Positions 42,475-51,016 of a DNA stretch of 64,000 nt are shown here, in pieces. The position numbers and the translations under genes are program-made. How positions within the stretch are numbered: position 1 is the stretch's first letter; every line of letters begins with the position of its first letter. The notes under the pieces are model-generated. The model was not told the DNA's origin and did no database searches. It saw only the letters and a list, made by a program, of their open reading frames with translations. The DNA comes from Bacteroidota bacterium (GTDB lineage: Bacteria > Bacteroidota > Bacteroidia > 2-12-FULL-35-15). The stretch is from contig JAOQAD010000023.1 of assembly GCA_025963775.1 (NCBI GenBank), positions 1 to 64,000 of the forward strand. Reading direction: 5' to 3'.

Positions 42475-42606
42475 TGTATTTTGTATTAAATTGGTCTTTT
42501 AAAAATTTCGGACTGCAAATAACGTAATTTTTATTCAATTGACCAAATACTCATGTAGAAATTCCAAAATAAATCCCAAAGAAAATTCCAAAATCGCTAA
42601 AAGGCT

Positions 42607-44088
42607 TTAGAACTGAAGGTAAATCGGCATTACCTGGTCGGCCTGCTTCACCTGGATAATGATCCAGATAAACACCAAAATAACGGCTATCCGCCCCGCC
42701 AGCGTGATCTTTGTGAGCACCAGCTCCGAAAAGCGCTGGTAGGATCCGGGGATAAAATGAATGACGTATCCCAATAGCATTACGGCAAACACAAGCCCGT
42801 AAGCTTCCAGCATCGGCCGCCATGCCGCCCCGTTGAAATTAGTAAAGATCTGGCTGATGATCACCCCGGCATCGTGAAAAGAGGATGCTTTGAAGAAGAT
42901 CCAGCAGAAACAGACGAAATGAAAGGTGATGATCACTCCTATTATTTTTAGAATTTTAGAATTCCGAATTTTAGAATTCCCAAAAAGAGTGATCCGCACC
43001 TTATCAATCGCCAGCGCTACGCCGTGCATTCCGCCCCAGACAATAAAATTGAAAGAAGCGCCATGCCAGAGCCCGCCGATCAGCATCGTCAGCATGAGAT
43101 TGAAATATTGCCGGAATTTCCCTACCCTGTTGCCGCCCAGCGAAATGTATAAATAATCCTTGAGCCAGGACGACAGCGACATATGCCAGCGCCGCCAGAA
43201 CTCGGTGATGCTGCTCGACTGGTAGGGCGAATCGAAATTCTCATTAATAGTGAAGCCCATCCATCTTGCCATCCCGATCGCCATGTCGGAATACCCTGAA
43301 AAATCGCAGTAGATCACCATCGCGTAGCCGTACACTCCCAATAAGCACTCGATCCCCGAATGCCGGGAAGGGTCATCGAAAATATACTGCACATAATTCA
43401 CATAAATAAAATCGGAGATCACCACTTTCTTGAAAAGTCCGCCCAGGATCAAATACAGGCCTCCTGCAATATCATGCTCGGTGACAAAAATGTCTTTCCG
43501 GATCTGCGGGATAAAATCGGAAGCCCTTACGATCGGGCCCATAACAAGCTTCGGAAAAAAAGTAAGAAAGAAGCAGTAATCCAGGAAACTGGTCACGGGC
43601 TTGAATTTGCCGCGGTACACATCAATGGTGTAGCTAAGGTTCTCAAAGGTGTAAAAGGAGATCCCGATCGGCAGGATCAGCTTCAATGGCTGGATATGCC
43701 CGAGCTGCAGGTCGTTGATGATCTCGATGAAGAAATTGGTGTATTTAAAATAGAACAGCAGGCTCAGGTTGATCAGGATGCTGATCACGAGGATGATCTT
43801 CTTGTTCGACTTTCCCTTCACCCGGTACATAAGGTTCGACAGGTTGAAATCCACCACAGCAGAAAGCAGGATGAATAAAAAATAAAACCCGCAGGCCTTG
43901 TAAAAGAAGAACAATGAAAACAGCGTAAAATATATAACCCTTGAAAGCTTACGCTTGTAAAGGAATTGGTAGCCCAGCAAAAACACGAGAAAGAAAAACA
44001 GGAAAAACCCGCTGTTGAACAAAAGCGGATCTTTTGAATTATAGGCCAGCTGGCCGAGGAGTTTTTGTATGTCGATGTCGTTGAACAT
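42607..44088 (-). CDS. MBOAT family membrane O-acyltransferase (AlgI/DltB-like)
   Basis: A 493-residue inner-membrane protein with about ten hydrophobic helices. The MBOAT core is FWRRWHMSLSSWLKDYLYIS (about residue 300) and LIGGLWHGASFNFIVWGG, whose His (about residue 342) is the catalytic residue. Such proteins move acyl groups across the membrane onto an exported polymer, with an SGNH partner finishing the transfer. Two SGNH genes lie just upstream on the same strand, beyond the inserted DUF559 cassette. The polymer could be peptidoglycan, an exopolysaccharide or another glycan; sequence does not tell. Confidence 0.93.
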   Translation of the reverse strand: MFNDIDIQKLLGQLAYNSKDPLLFNSGFFLFFFLVFLLGYQFLYKRKLSRVIYFTLFSLFFFYKACGFYFLFILLSAVVDFNLSNLMYRVKGKSNKKIILVISILINLSLLFYFKYTNFFIEIINDLQLGHIQPLKLILPIGISFYTFENLSYTIDVYRGKFKPVTSFLDYCFFLTFFPKLVMGPIVRASDFIPQIRKDIFVTEHDIAGGLYLILGGLFKKVVISDFIYVNYVQYIFDDPSRHSGIECLLGVYGYAMVIYCDFSGYSDMAIGMARWMGFTINENFDSPYQSSSITEFWRRWHMSLSSWLKDYLYISLGGNRVGKFRQYFNLMLTMLIGGLWHGASFNFIVWGGMHGVALAIDKVRITLFGNSKIRNSKILKIIGVIITFHFVCFCWIFFKASSFHDAGVIISQIFTNFNGAAWRPMLEAYGLVFAVMLLGYVIHFIPGSYQRFSELVLTKITLAGRIAVILVFIWIIIQVKQADQVMPIYLQF

Positions 44089-44098
44089 GCAGTATCAC

Positions 44099-44554
44099 GC
44101 TCCCCTCCTTTTTAAGGAGGGGCTGGGATGGTTAGACTAAAATCTTTTATTGATGCAATTTTGCTTTATCTCCTCAAGAACAAATTCTGTTTTTTCAAAA
44201 ACTTCTTTATTCTCAAAACGCAAGACCTTTATACCTAAACTATTAATATATTCCGTTCTTTTAATATCACGTTCTTCATTCACAGGATTAAAATGAATTT
44301 GTCCATCCAGTTCTATTGCAAGCAAAAATTGTGGACAATAAAAATCAACTATATAATTCCCTAAGCTGTGCTGCCGCCTGAATTTAAGTCCGTTTAGCTT
44401 TCCATTCTGGATTAACTTCCAAAGCTTCGCTTCTGCAGGAGTAAGATTATTTCTTAAAGATCTTCTCCTTTCTTTCAAATAAACACGGTTGTTAATTTTA
44501 TCCATAATATTTCTAAATGAACCACCCCTAGCCCTCCTTGCAAAGGAGGGGAGC
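44099..44554. mobile_element. DUF559 cassette bounded by 35-bp inverted repeats
   Basis: The left end (44099-44133) begins GCTCCCCTCCTTT, and the right end (44520-44554, read in reverse) begins the same; over 35 bases 29 are identical, and both finish at TGGTT. Each end is itself a hairpin (CCCTCCTT/AAGGAGGG). Between them lies one gene, a DUF559 protein, and nothing else. The unit sits in the short gap between an SGNH gene (44595) and the MBOAT gene (44088) that should be one operon. No target-site duplication is obvious. Mobility is inferred from structure. Confidence 0.65.
44137..44505 (-). CDS. DUF559 endonuclease-like protein
   Basis: A 122-residue protein of the DUF559 family, related to very-short-patch-repair endonucleases. 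RSLRNNLTPAEAKLWKLIQ and GLKFRRQHSLGNYIVDFYCP lead to the nuclease core YIVDFYCPQFLLAIELDGQ (Asp, Glu-x-Asp), then KRTEYINSLGIKVLRFEN. The fold is PD-(D/E)XK-like and the active-site acidic residues are kept. The gene is the only one between the 35-bp inverted repeats. Whether the protein nicks DNA at those ends is unknown. Confidence 0.92.
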   Translation of the reverse strand: MDKINNRVYLKERRRSLRNNLTPAEAKLWKLIQNGKLNGLKFRRQHSLGNYIVDFYCPQFLLAIELDGQIHFNPVNEERDIKRTEYINSLGIKVLRFENKEVFEKTEFVLEEIKQNCINKRF

Positions 44555-44594
44555 AGATTCTGCTAACATTTAAAATTTCTGTAACTCATTATTC

Positions 44595-45860
44595 CTACTT
44601 CTTCCCCTTATACCTCTCGTACCCTTTCAAAAATGCCTGGTACAGCAGGTCACCCTGGATCTGGTAGCCTTTGCCGCTGAAATGCACCCGGTCCTTGGCC
44701 GATAATTTTGCCGTGTACCATTTTGCCATCGAGCCGTAACCGCCCATCACTTCATACAGATCCCAATAGGCCAGATTATGATCGAGGGAATACTTGATGA
44801 TCGCCTCCCGGGCCAGCTTCATATCAGGATTTTTCACCCTGCCTTTCCTGCTCTTCCTGAATGAATCGCCGGGAGTCGTGAGTAAGATGGCAGTGTTGGG
44901 GTTGGCATTCTTAATGTTCGTGATGAGCGTATCGATGTTGCGGTAGAACAGATCTTTATCGAATCCTGCGGAGAATGCTTCATTCGTGCCCATGGAGATG
45001 ATCACGAGATCGGCATTGAGATACGAGAACTGCTGCAGGAAATATTTCGACATGTTGTAATGCCTGTATTCTGCCCCATTCACACCGATCATATCGTACA
45101 GCACACCGGCGGAATCATTTTCGAGCATCATCCCGTAAATGCGCGTGGAATGCTGCATGGCAGTATCGGCAGCCTTGTTGCGCAGGTAGATCTGGCGCAT
45201 GGGCTTGCTGAATTTTAATTCGGAAACAAAAGGGTTTGCCGATTTATCGATCGGGCGGATGATGCCGATCTCGCAGTTAAGGTCATCGCACACCGTGAGC
45301 TCGTAATTGGAAGGGCCTTTTTCATGGAACAGGGTGAACTTCGTAAAGCTGTATCCTAGCTTCGGCTGGTCTTTCACCATGATGCTGATCTCCGCCACCG
45401 AATCTTTTGTTTCCACGGTAAATCCTGCAATACCGATCGGCAAAGGCTTATCATAGAACACATTCCGCTTGGCATCCCAAACCACATTGGTAACTGTTTT
45501 ATAGCTGGTGGGCTCATTGCTTTTTGCAACGCGGTAAGGGAAGATCAATCCACGGCCTGCATTCCCGAATTTCAGCTGCATTTCCTGGCGCACGCTGCCG
45601 GAAAGGATATCTGCCTGGATGTGTGAATCGCCAATGTGCACAATGTTCACACGGCCCTGCTTTGTGGTTTCGAGCTGGTATAATTTCTCATACACAAAAG
45701 CGAGCGAGCTGCTGTCGTTCTCAATTTTATTGAGATCGGTACGGATGAACTTGTACGGCTTGTAAGAAGTACTGTCAACCGTTTGAGCCTCTGAATAAAA
45801 AGCAACACACACAACAACAACCGAAAGAACACACTGCTTCCAGTAAGAAGCAGAAGCCAT
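44595..45860 (-). CDS. SGNH/GDSL hydrolase-like exported protein B
   Basis: A 421-residue exported protein from the ATG at 45860; a longer reading (45902) would overlap the previous gene. A signal helix (VLSVVVVCVAFYSEAQ) precedes a SGNH domain with an insertion: block I IVHIGDSHIQAD (nucleophile Ser), block III LVIISMGTNEAF, block V DRVHFSGKGY (Asp and His). It pairs with the other SGNH gene 16 bases upstream. Such proteins in MBOAT clusters act as the periplasmic acyl transferase or esterase. Confidence 0.88.
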   Translation of the reverse strand: MASASYWKQCVLSVVVVCVAFYSEAQTVDSTSYKPYKFIRTDLNKIENDSSSLAFVYEKLYQLETTKQGRVNIVHIGDSHIQADILSGSVRQEMQLKFGNAGRGLIFPYRVAKSNEPTSYKTVTNVVWDAKRNVFYDKPLPIGIAGFTVETKDSVAEISIMVKDQPKLGYSFTKFTLFHEKGPSNYELTVCDDLNCEIGIIRPIDKSANPFVSELKFSKPMRQIYLRNKAADTAMQHSTRIYGMMLENDSAGVLYDMIGVNGAEYRHYNMSKYFLQQFSYLNADLVIISMGTNEAFSAGFDKDLFYRNIDTLITNIKNANPNTAILLTTPGDSFRKSRKGRVKNPDMKLAREAIIKYSLDHNLAYWDLYEVMGGYGSMAKWYTAKLSAKDRVHFSGKGYQIQGDLLYQAFLKGYERYKGKK

Positions 45861-45876
45861 ACGCAACGAATATTTT

Positions 45877-47268
45877 TTAATTAAGCTTTTTGTTATAATC
45901 ACCGTATTCGCTCATTAATTTAGTGTACAATAATTTTCCAACCTTGTGCGCGCCCCTGAAATTGAAATGCGTGTAATCCTTGTTTGCGAGCACCGTATCA
46001 CCCTCTACCCACTTCACCATCGAACCTTCTCCGCCCATAGCATCGTAAAGGCTCCAGTAGGCGCAGCCGGTTTGCTCTGCCATTCGTTTCTGAACATTCA
46101 CCAACAATGGAACGCTCGGATCGGTTTGATAAATGCCATCCTTGCGATAGCCTTTATCGCCTACGCTGATCAGTAAAATACTTGCATTGGGAAAGCTGGC
46201 CCTGATGTGTTTGATCACATTCAGCATGCCGCGCTCGTACCAGGAAAAATCGGTAACGCCCGGACTCACTGCGTTGAGGCCGTATTCCAGCACCACGAGA
46301 TCATAATCAAGGTATTGATCGGTGCCGGAATAAATGCTCTGCGGGACTTTCACAAGCGGAAAACCGGAATTACCGCGGAAAGAAAAATTGTCGACAAAGG
46401 CACCACTGTCGCTTTCCATGCTCAGCCCGAAAATATCCATGGAAGTTGTGCATTGAAATTTCGCGCTTAATGACTGTACTCCTTTTCCGTTATCGATCAG
46501 CACTTCGTTCACCGGCTCTTTTCCATCGAGCTTATAGCTATTATTATTAACAGTCACCGAATTTGTTCCTTCGCTTTTTCCGTAAAGGATCCTGGTTTTA
46601 TAAAAGCGGTCGAGGTGTTTTTGCTTTACGGCAATGTATTTCACCCAGCTTTCGTTCGCGGTGTTGCTTGTATCCGCCTTACCTGAAACCTGCGGCACAA
46701 AGCTGTAGCCGGAGATGCCGAGCACATGGTTCGCGGGCATATTATCGAGGAGTGTATGGGTTGTCCAGCCGCCGAACTGGTGCATGATGCTGGTCCTGAA
46801 GCCTGCCACAATGGAAGTGACCGGCACGAAACCAACCCCGGCCCCGCCGAATGCATCCTGCATTTCATTGCGAAGGTCCTGCGTAATAAGGTCGCCCTCG
46901 ATCATCGAATCGCCGAAATAGGCAATGCGAACCTTTTTCTTTTTTTTGATCTCATTGAGTGCGCCAAAGAAATGTGCAAGTGCCGAGGTACTGTCGTCCG
47001 GAAAATCGATGATGTTTGCAGGGTCGGCTGTGCGCACAGCAACCGCAGTGCTGTCTTTCGCAACCACGGAATCATTTACCACCACAACGGACAAAGGAAA
47101 AAATTTAGCTTTTCCTTTCAGGAGAACATCCCCGAGCGGGTCTACTTTTTTTGTCTTATGCCCGAAGAGATTGAATTCGGTGCTGAATTGTGAAAGAACA
47201 AGCAATACAATGGTAACTGCAAGTACCATTATAAAAGGTTGGGAGTGCCTGTTTTTATTGTCGTTCAT
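45877..47268 (-). CDS. SGNH/GDSL hydrolase-like membrane-anchored protein A
   Basis: A 463-residue protein from the ATG at 47268; an upstream reading to 47352 has a poor N-terminus and runs into a repeat. An N-terminal membrane helix (PFIMVLAVTIVLLVLSQF) anchors it facing the periplasm. SGNH blocks: RIAYFGDSMIEGD, LVVLEYGLNAVSPG (Asn) and DYTHFNFRGAH (Asp-x-x-His). It is the first gene of the likely O-acylation operon A, B, (DUF559 cassette), MBOAT. It resembles the AlgJ/AlgX and DltD type of helpers in arrangement, not clearly in sequence. Confidence 0.87.
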   Translation of the reverse strand: MNDNKNRHSQPFIMVLAVTIVLLVLSQFSTEFNLFGHKTKKVDPLGDVLLKGKAKFFPLSVVVVNDSVVAKDSTAVAVRTADPANIIDFPDDSTSALAHFFGALNEIKKKKKVRIAYFGDSMIEGDLITQDLRNEMQDAFGGAGVGFVPVTSIVAGFRTSIMHQFGGWTTHTLLDNMPANHVLGISGYSFVPQVSGKADTSNTANESWVKYIAVKQKHLDRFYKTRILYGKSEGTNSVTVNNNSYKLDGKEPVNEVLIDNGKGVQSLSAKFQCTTSMDIFGLSMESDSGAFVDNFSFRGNSGFPLVKVPQSIYSGTDQYLDYDLVVLEYGLNAVSPGVTDFSWYERGMLNVIKHIRASFPNASILLISVGDKGYRKDGIYQTDPSVPLLVNVQKRMAEQTGCAYWSLYDAMGGEGSMVKWVEGDTVLANKDYTHFNFRGAHKVGKLLYTKLMSEYGDYNKKLN

Positions 47269-47318
47269 AGGTTGGAAAAGCGCTGCAAAGATAGCATTTT
47301 GTTTACCGCAATCAAGCC

Positions 47319-47362
47319 GTTCTCGATACACCCTTCCGAAAAGGAAGGGCAACGAACTGACA
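47319..47362. repeat. dispersed intergenic element with inner hairpin
   Basis: Starts GTTCTCGATAC and ends CGAACTGACA like the copies at 99-124 and 13168-13204, with an inner hairpin CCCTTCC gaaaa GGAAGGG (47331-47349). Confidence 0.55.
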
Positions 47363-47363
47363 T

Positions 47364-47396
47364 TAAAAAAAACGTCCCCCGGTATGGAGGACGTTT
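47364..47396 (-). terminator. terminator of the FKBP operon
   Basis: On the minus strand an 8-base stem (AAACGTCC/GGACGTTT) with a loop of about 11 and a run of T. It lies 22 bases past the stop of the last FKBP gene. Confidence 0.8.
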
Positions 47397-47418
47397 CTCT
47401 GTTCTTTCTATTTATTCT

Positions 47419-48621
47419 TTAGTGTTTCATGGGTGCTCCGTCTTTCACATCCACGAGCTCCACATCAAATGTAAGGTCTGCTTTTGCAGGGATCATCGGC
47501 GGACGGCCGGCTTCACCATACGCAAGCAGGTAAGGGATCACGAGCCTGAGCTTGTCACCCACATTCATGAGCGCAATGCCTTCTTCCCAGCCCTGGATCA
47601 CATAGGCCTGGCCCAGCGGGAACTCCAACGGCTCACCACGCTCAACGGAAGAGTCGAACATTGTTCCATCGGCAAGATAACCTGAATAGTGCACCTTTAC
47701 TGTTTTACCGGCTTCCGCTTTCACGGTGCTTCCGCTTCTTTTCACTTCGTAATAGGTAATTCCGGAAGCGGTTTTCTTCGCTTCCAGCCCTTTGATATCA
47801 TACGCTACCGGCGGGATCACCTTTTGCACATCCATCATCTCCACATCGAAAATAATGTCTGCGTTCGGTGGGATCGGGCCGCTGCCTTTTTCACCGAAAG
47901 CGAGTTTTGAAGGAATAATGATCCTTGCTTTTTCGCCTTTGTGCATCAGGGCAAGCCCTTCTTCCAGCCCGGCGAACAATTGGCCTTTACCGATATTCGC
48001 TTTCAGAGGCTGACCTCTTTCAATGGAAGAATCGAACATTTTTCCATCGATAAGGAATGCGCTGTAATTCGCCACCACCTTGGTGCCGCTTACTGCCTGC
48101 TCTCCCGATTTGTTTGCTTTTACAACAATGTACTGCAGGCCGCTTGCCGTTTTCACAGTGTCTTTTCCCTTAACATCAAAAGGCCTTGCACCTTCTATCA
48201 CTTCGATCAGCTCCACATCAAAGATCAGTGTTGAGTTTGCCGGGATCTTGCCCATTGCGCGCTCGCCGTAACCCAGCTCGGGGCCGAACTTAATGGTGGC
48301 TTTATCGCCTTCCTCGAGCAGCTGGAATGCTTCATCCCAGCCTTTGATCACCTGGCCTGCGCCTACTTTGAACTCGAAGGGCTGTCCTCTCTGGACAGAG
48401 CTGTCGAATATGGTATCGTTCAACAATTTGCCGGTGTAATGTACTTTTACCTTGTCGCCGGCCTGGGCTTTTTTGCCATTTCCTTTTGAGGTAATGGTAT
48501 ATTCTAATCCTGAGGCTGTTTTCACTGTTTTAGGCTTTTTAACTTTTACACTTTTCACTTTTTCCTGGGCGATCGATCCGAAGGCCAGTAGTAATAGAAG
48601 TGCGGTTAATGTTCTTTTCAT
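47419..48621 (-). CDS. exported FKBP-type prolyl isomerase with three FKBP domains
   Basis: A 400-residue exported protein (signal MKRTLTALLLLLAFGSIAQ) with three complete FKBP domains at about residues 33-140, 155-265 and 283-393. Each has the core pattern HYTGKLLNDTIFDSSVQRGQ, VIKGWDEAFQLLEEGDKATI and GYGERAMGKIPANSTLIFDV or a close match. It should catalyse cis-trans proline isomerisation or act as a chaperone in the periplasm. It is the last of four FKBP genes in a row, 8 bases after the one before. Confidence 0.93.
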   Translation of the reverse strand: MKRTLTALLLLLAFGSIAQEKVKSVKVKKPKTVKTASGLEYTITSKGNGKKAQAGDKVKVHYTGKLLNDTIFDSSVQRGQPFEFKVGAGQVIKGWDEAFQLLEEGDKATIKFGPELGYGERAMGKIPANSTLIFDVELIEVIEGARPFDVKGKDTVKTASGLQYIVVKANKSGEQAVSGTKVVANYSAFLIDGKMFDSSIERGQPLKANIGKGQLFAGLEEGLALMHKGEKARIIIPSKLAFGEKGSGPIPPNADIIFDVEMMDVQKVIPPVAYDIKGLEAKKTASGITYYEVKRSGSTVKAEAGKTVKVHYSGYLADGTMFDSSVERGEPLEFPLGQAYVIQGWEEGIALMNVGDKLRLVIPYLLAYGEAGRPPMIPAKADLTFDVELVDVKDGAPMKH

Positions 48622-48629
48622 TTTTAATT

Positions 48630-49580
48630 CTATTTAGATGGTACAATGCTTAGGACCTCTACCTCGAACACCATCGGGGAGAACGGTGGGATCGGCCCGC
48701 CGCCTCTTTCACCATATGCAAGCGATGAAGGCAGAATAATAGTTGCTTTGCTGCCTGCGCCCATCATTTTCAATGCTTCACTCATTCCCGGTACCAATAA
48801 TCCACCGATTGTGAATTCAACAGGCTTGTATGGATTTCTTTCATCGTAGATGTTTGCTTTTTTTGCTTCTGCTTCGCTGTTGGTATCAAAAACAGTTCCA
48901 TCCAGCAAACGGCCTGTATAATTTGCCATTACCTTTTGCCCATCTGCAGGGTGCGGGCCTTTGCCTTTTGTTTTTTCAATGAAGTAAAGCCCGCTTTCAG
49001 TCGGCTTCACAGTCACCTTGTTATCCTCGAGGTATTTTGCAAGCACTTTTCCTTCTTCGTTCTTGCGTGTTTCCATCATGATCTGCTGCTCTTCCATCTG
49101 CTTCTGGCGCTCTTTCTCCACCACTTCTTTCGTAGTGATCTTCTGCAGCTTCACTTCATAGGTAAGCAGTGAGCCTTTTTTCAGGAAAGGAGGTGTTTCC
49201 TTGCCTTTATACATTGAATCGATGCTTACCATAAAGCTGGCGCTGTCGCCAACGGCCATGGTGGAAAGTGCTTCTTCAAAGCTGCCGCCGAATTCCGATT
49301 TCATAAGCGGGAACTCAACATAAGGTGCTCCCTGGCGGTTCACCTTCGGGTCTTTTGAATCAAACAGGATGGAATCCTTATCCGTTTTCACGGCAAGCAT
49401 TACCTGCATCACATCTCCTTCTTTCGGGATCACGCCTTTTTCGTCGTGCGTGTAGAATTTAGAGTATAAACCGCTTTCGGATTTATCATACCCCGGGTGA
49501 TCAGATTTTTCACATGCTGTGAAGGCAACTACAGTTCCTACGGCAGCAAGTGCAAGTGTTTTAGAAAATGAATTTGTCAT
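48630..49580 (-). CDS. FKBP-type prolyl isomerase lipoprotein, two modules
   Basis: A 316-residue lipoprotein (VVAFTACEK lipobox, Cys23). An N-terminal FKBP-like module is degenerate (GSFEEALSTMAVGDSASFMV kept, active-site aromatics mostly gone). A long charged helix follows (about residues 150-190, KERQKQMEEQQIMMETR), then a canonical FKBP domain (NYTGRLLDGTVFDTN, VPGMSEALKMMGAGSKATI, LAYGERGGGPIPPFSPMVFE). The layout resembles FkpA and Mip, where a helix links a dimer module to the isomerase. Third gene of the FKBP operon. Confidence 0.92.
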   Translation of the reverse strand: MTNSFSKTLALAAVGTVVAFTACEKSDHPGYDKSESGLYSKFYTHDEKGVIPKEGDVMQVMLAVKTDKDSILFDSKDPKVNRQGAPYVEFPLMKSEFGGSFEEALSTMAVGDSASFMVSIDSMYKGKETPPFLKKGSLLTYEVKLQKITTKEVVEKERQKQMEEQQIMMETRKNEEGKVLAKYLEDNKVTVKPTESGLYFIEKTKGKGPHPADGQKVMANYTGRLLDGTVFDTNSEAEAKKANIYDERNPYKPVEFTIGGLLVPGMSEALKMMGAGSKATIILPSSLAYGERGGGPIPPFSPMVFEVEVLSIVPSK

Positions 49581-49589
49581 GTTTGATTT

Positions 49590-50477
49590 TTATTTTTTAT
49601 TGATACTTAAGAGTTCTATTTCATAGATAACTGTGCTGTAAGGAGGGACAATTCCCGTGGAAGAACCAGCTTCTCCAAAAGCGAGCTGCGAAGGTATAAT
49701 AAATTTTGCTTTAGCGCCTTCGTTCAATAAACTTATTCCCAATTCAATTCCTTTGAGCACCTGCCCCTGCTCCCCGAGCCTGAATTCAAGCGGCTGCCCG
49801 CGGTCGTAGGTAGATTCGAACGGACGGCCATCGAGGAAGCTGCCTTTGTAATTCACTTTTACAAGGTCGCCGGCTTCGGCATTATTACCGGCGCCCTGGG
49901 CCAGCGGCATGTAATACATCCCGGCTGAGAAAAAAGAAAAATGTGTCTGGCTGGTATCGAGAAAGGTCTGCAGTTTGCGCTGCTCTTCTATGTCGCGGTC
50001 GGCAACAAGGTCCTGGTATTCTTTTACCGCTCCTGCATACTCCTGCCGGTTCATGATGCGGTTAAGCTTCACTTCCATTTTCACCACGTCGCCATGCTTC
50101 AGGAAGATGGGCAATTCTGCACGGAAAAAGCTTTTGAACAGCTCTGCGGCATCCACAATAAAGGAAACACTGTCACCTTCGTTCATGGAAGTAAGGCCTT
50201 CCTCAAAGCTGCCTTTAAAGGAGGAATGATTGAATGGGAGAATGACCATCCCGGTTTCGTTGCTGGAATAAGAATCGAGAAAGGTGGAATCCTTTGCAGT
50301 TTTATAAGTGATCCTGAGCTGGAGGTAATCGCCGATCGAGGGCTTTTTTCTGCCATCCCCGATCACGCGCAATTTGTAAAATAAGCCGGTATCTGTTTCC
50401 GTGTAGCCTTTGTAAACGGGATCGGTGCAGGAACAAACAAACACTGCAATCATTATATATAATACACTTATTTTCAA
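49590..50477 (-). CDS. FKBP-type prolyl isomerase lipoprotein, two modules
   Basis: A 295-residue lipoprotein (lipobox VCSCTDP) that begins at a TTG; the first ATG (50453) would leave too short a signal. Same plan as the next gene: degenerate FKBP-like module (GSFEEGLTSMNEGDSVSFI), charged helix (EYAGAVKEYQDLVADRDIEE), and a canonical FKBP domain (NYKGSFLDGRPFESTYDRGQ, LKGIELGISLLNEGAKAKF, LAFGEAGSSTGIVPPYSTVI). The similarity suggests a tandem duplication. Second gene of the FKBP operon, with 4 bases between it and the first. Confidence 0.92.
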   Translation of the reverse strand: MKISVLYIMIAVFVCSCTDPVYKGYTETDTGLFYKLRVIGDGRKKPSIGDYLQLRITYKTAKDSTFLDSYSSNETGMVILPFNHSSFKGSFEEGLTSMNEGDSVSFIVDAAELFKSFFRAELPIFLKHGDVVKMEVKLNRIMNRQEYAGAVKEYQDLVADRDIEEQRKLQTFLDTSQTHFSFFSAGMYYMPLAQGAGNNAEAGDLVKVNYKGSFLDGRPFESTYDRGQPLEFRLGEQGQVLKGIELGISLLNEGAKAKFIIPSQLAFGEAGSSTGIVPPYSTVIYEIELLSINKK

Positions 50478-50481
50478 TTAT

Positions 50482-51009
50482 TTATCGTATTGAAATAAGT
50501 TTAATTTCATAGATCACCGAAGCCTTTGCAGGGATCTTGTTTCCATCCCCAAGGAAGCCGTGTGCAAGGTGGGAAGGAAGAATAAATGTAGCCTCATCAC
50601 CTGTATGCAGGTACCGGATCCCTTCATGCAGGCCCGATTCAATATTATCCTTTCCCACCACAAATTCCTTCGGGCCGTCTTTTTCAGAAGAATAGCACAA
50701 GGTGCCATCCAGCAGGCTGATCTTATAATCCACTTTCACCAGCTGCTCCTGCTGCGGGGTTTCCTTGCCTTCTCCTTTTTTGGTGATCATGTAGCGCAGG
50801 CCGGTGCCGGTGGTGTTCATTTTCCAGTTGTGATGCGCCACGTACTGGTCGATCTCGTCGCTTTCCTGCTTCACATACATCCTGTTGGCCTCGATCAGGC
50901 TGCTGTCGAGGTTCTTTACCTGCGAAGGGTGCGAATTCTGCTTGTTGCCATTGCCGCAGGACTGCACGATCCCCAATGCTGTGAGCACTATTATACAGGT
51001 CTTGATCAT
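50482..51009 (-). CDS. FKBP-type prolyl isomerase lipoprotein, GldI-like
   Basis: A 175-residue lipoprotein with a signal ending in IVQSCGNG. I chose the ATG at 51009, 7 bases after the DHH gene; an ATG at 51030 overlaps that gene. One FKBP domain (VDYKISLLDGTLCYSSEKDG, IESGLHEGIRYLHTGDEATF, HGFLGDGNKIPAKASVIYEI). I recall the gliding lipoprotein GldI of Flavobacterium johnsoniae as this type of protein; size, lipid anchor and context make a GldI-like role plausible but unproven. First gene of the FKBP series. Confidence 0.88.
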   Translation of the reverse strand: MIKTCIIVLTALGIVQSCGNGNKQNSHPSQVKNLDSSLIEANRMYVKQESDEIDQYVAHHNWKMNTTGTGLRYMITKKGEGKETPQQEQLVKVDYKISLLDGTLCYSSEKDGPKEFVVGKDNIESGLHEGIRYLHTGDEATFILPSHLAHGFLGDGNKIPAKASVIYEIKLISIR

Positions 51010-51016
51010 ATGGAGC

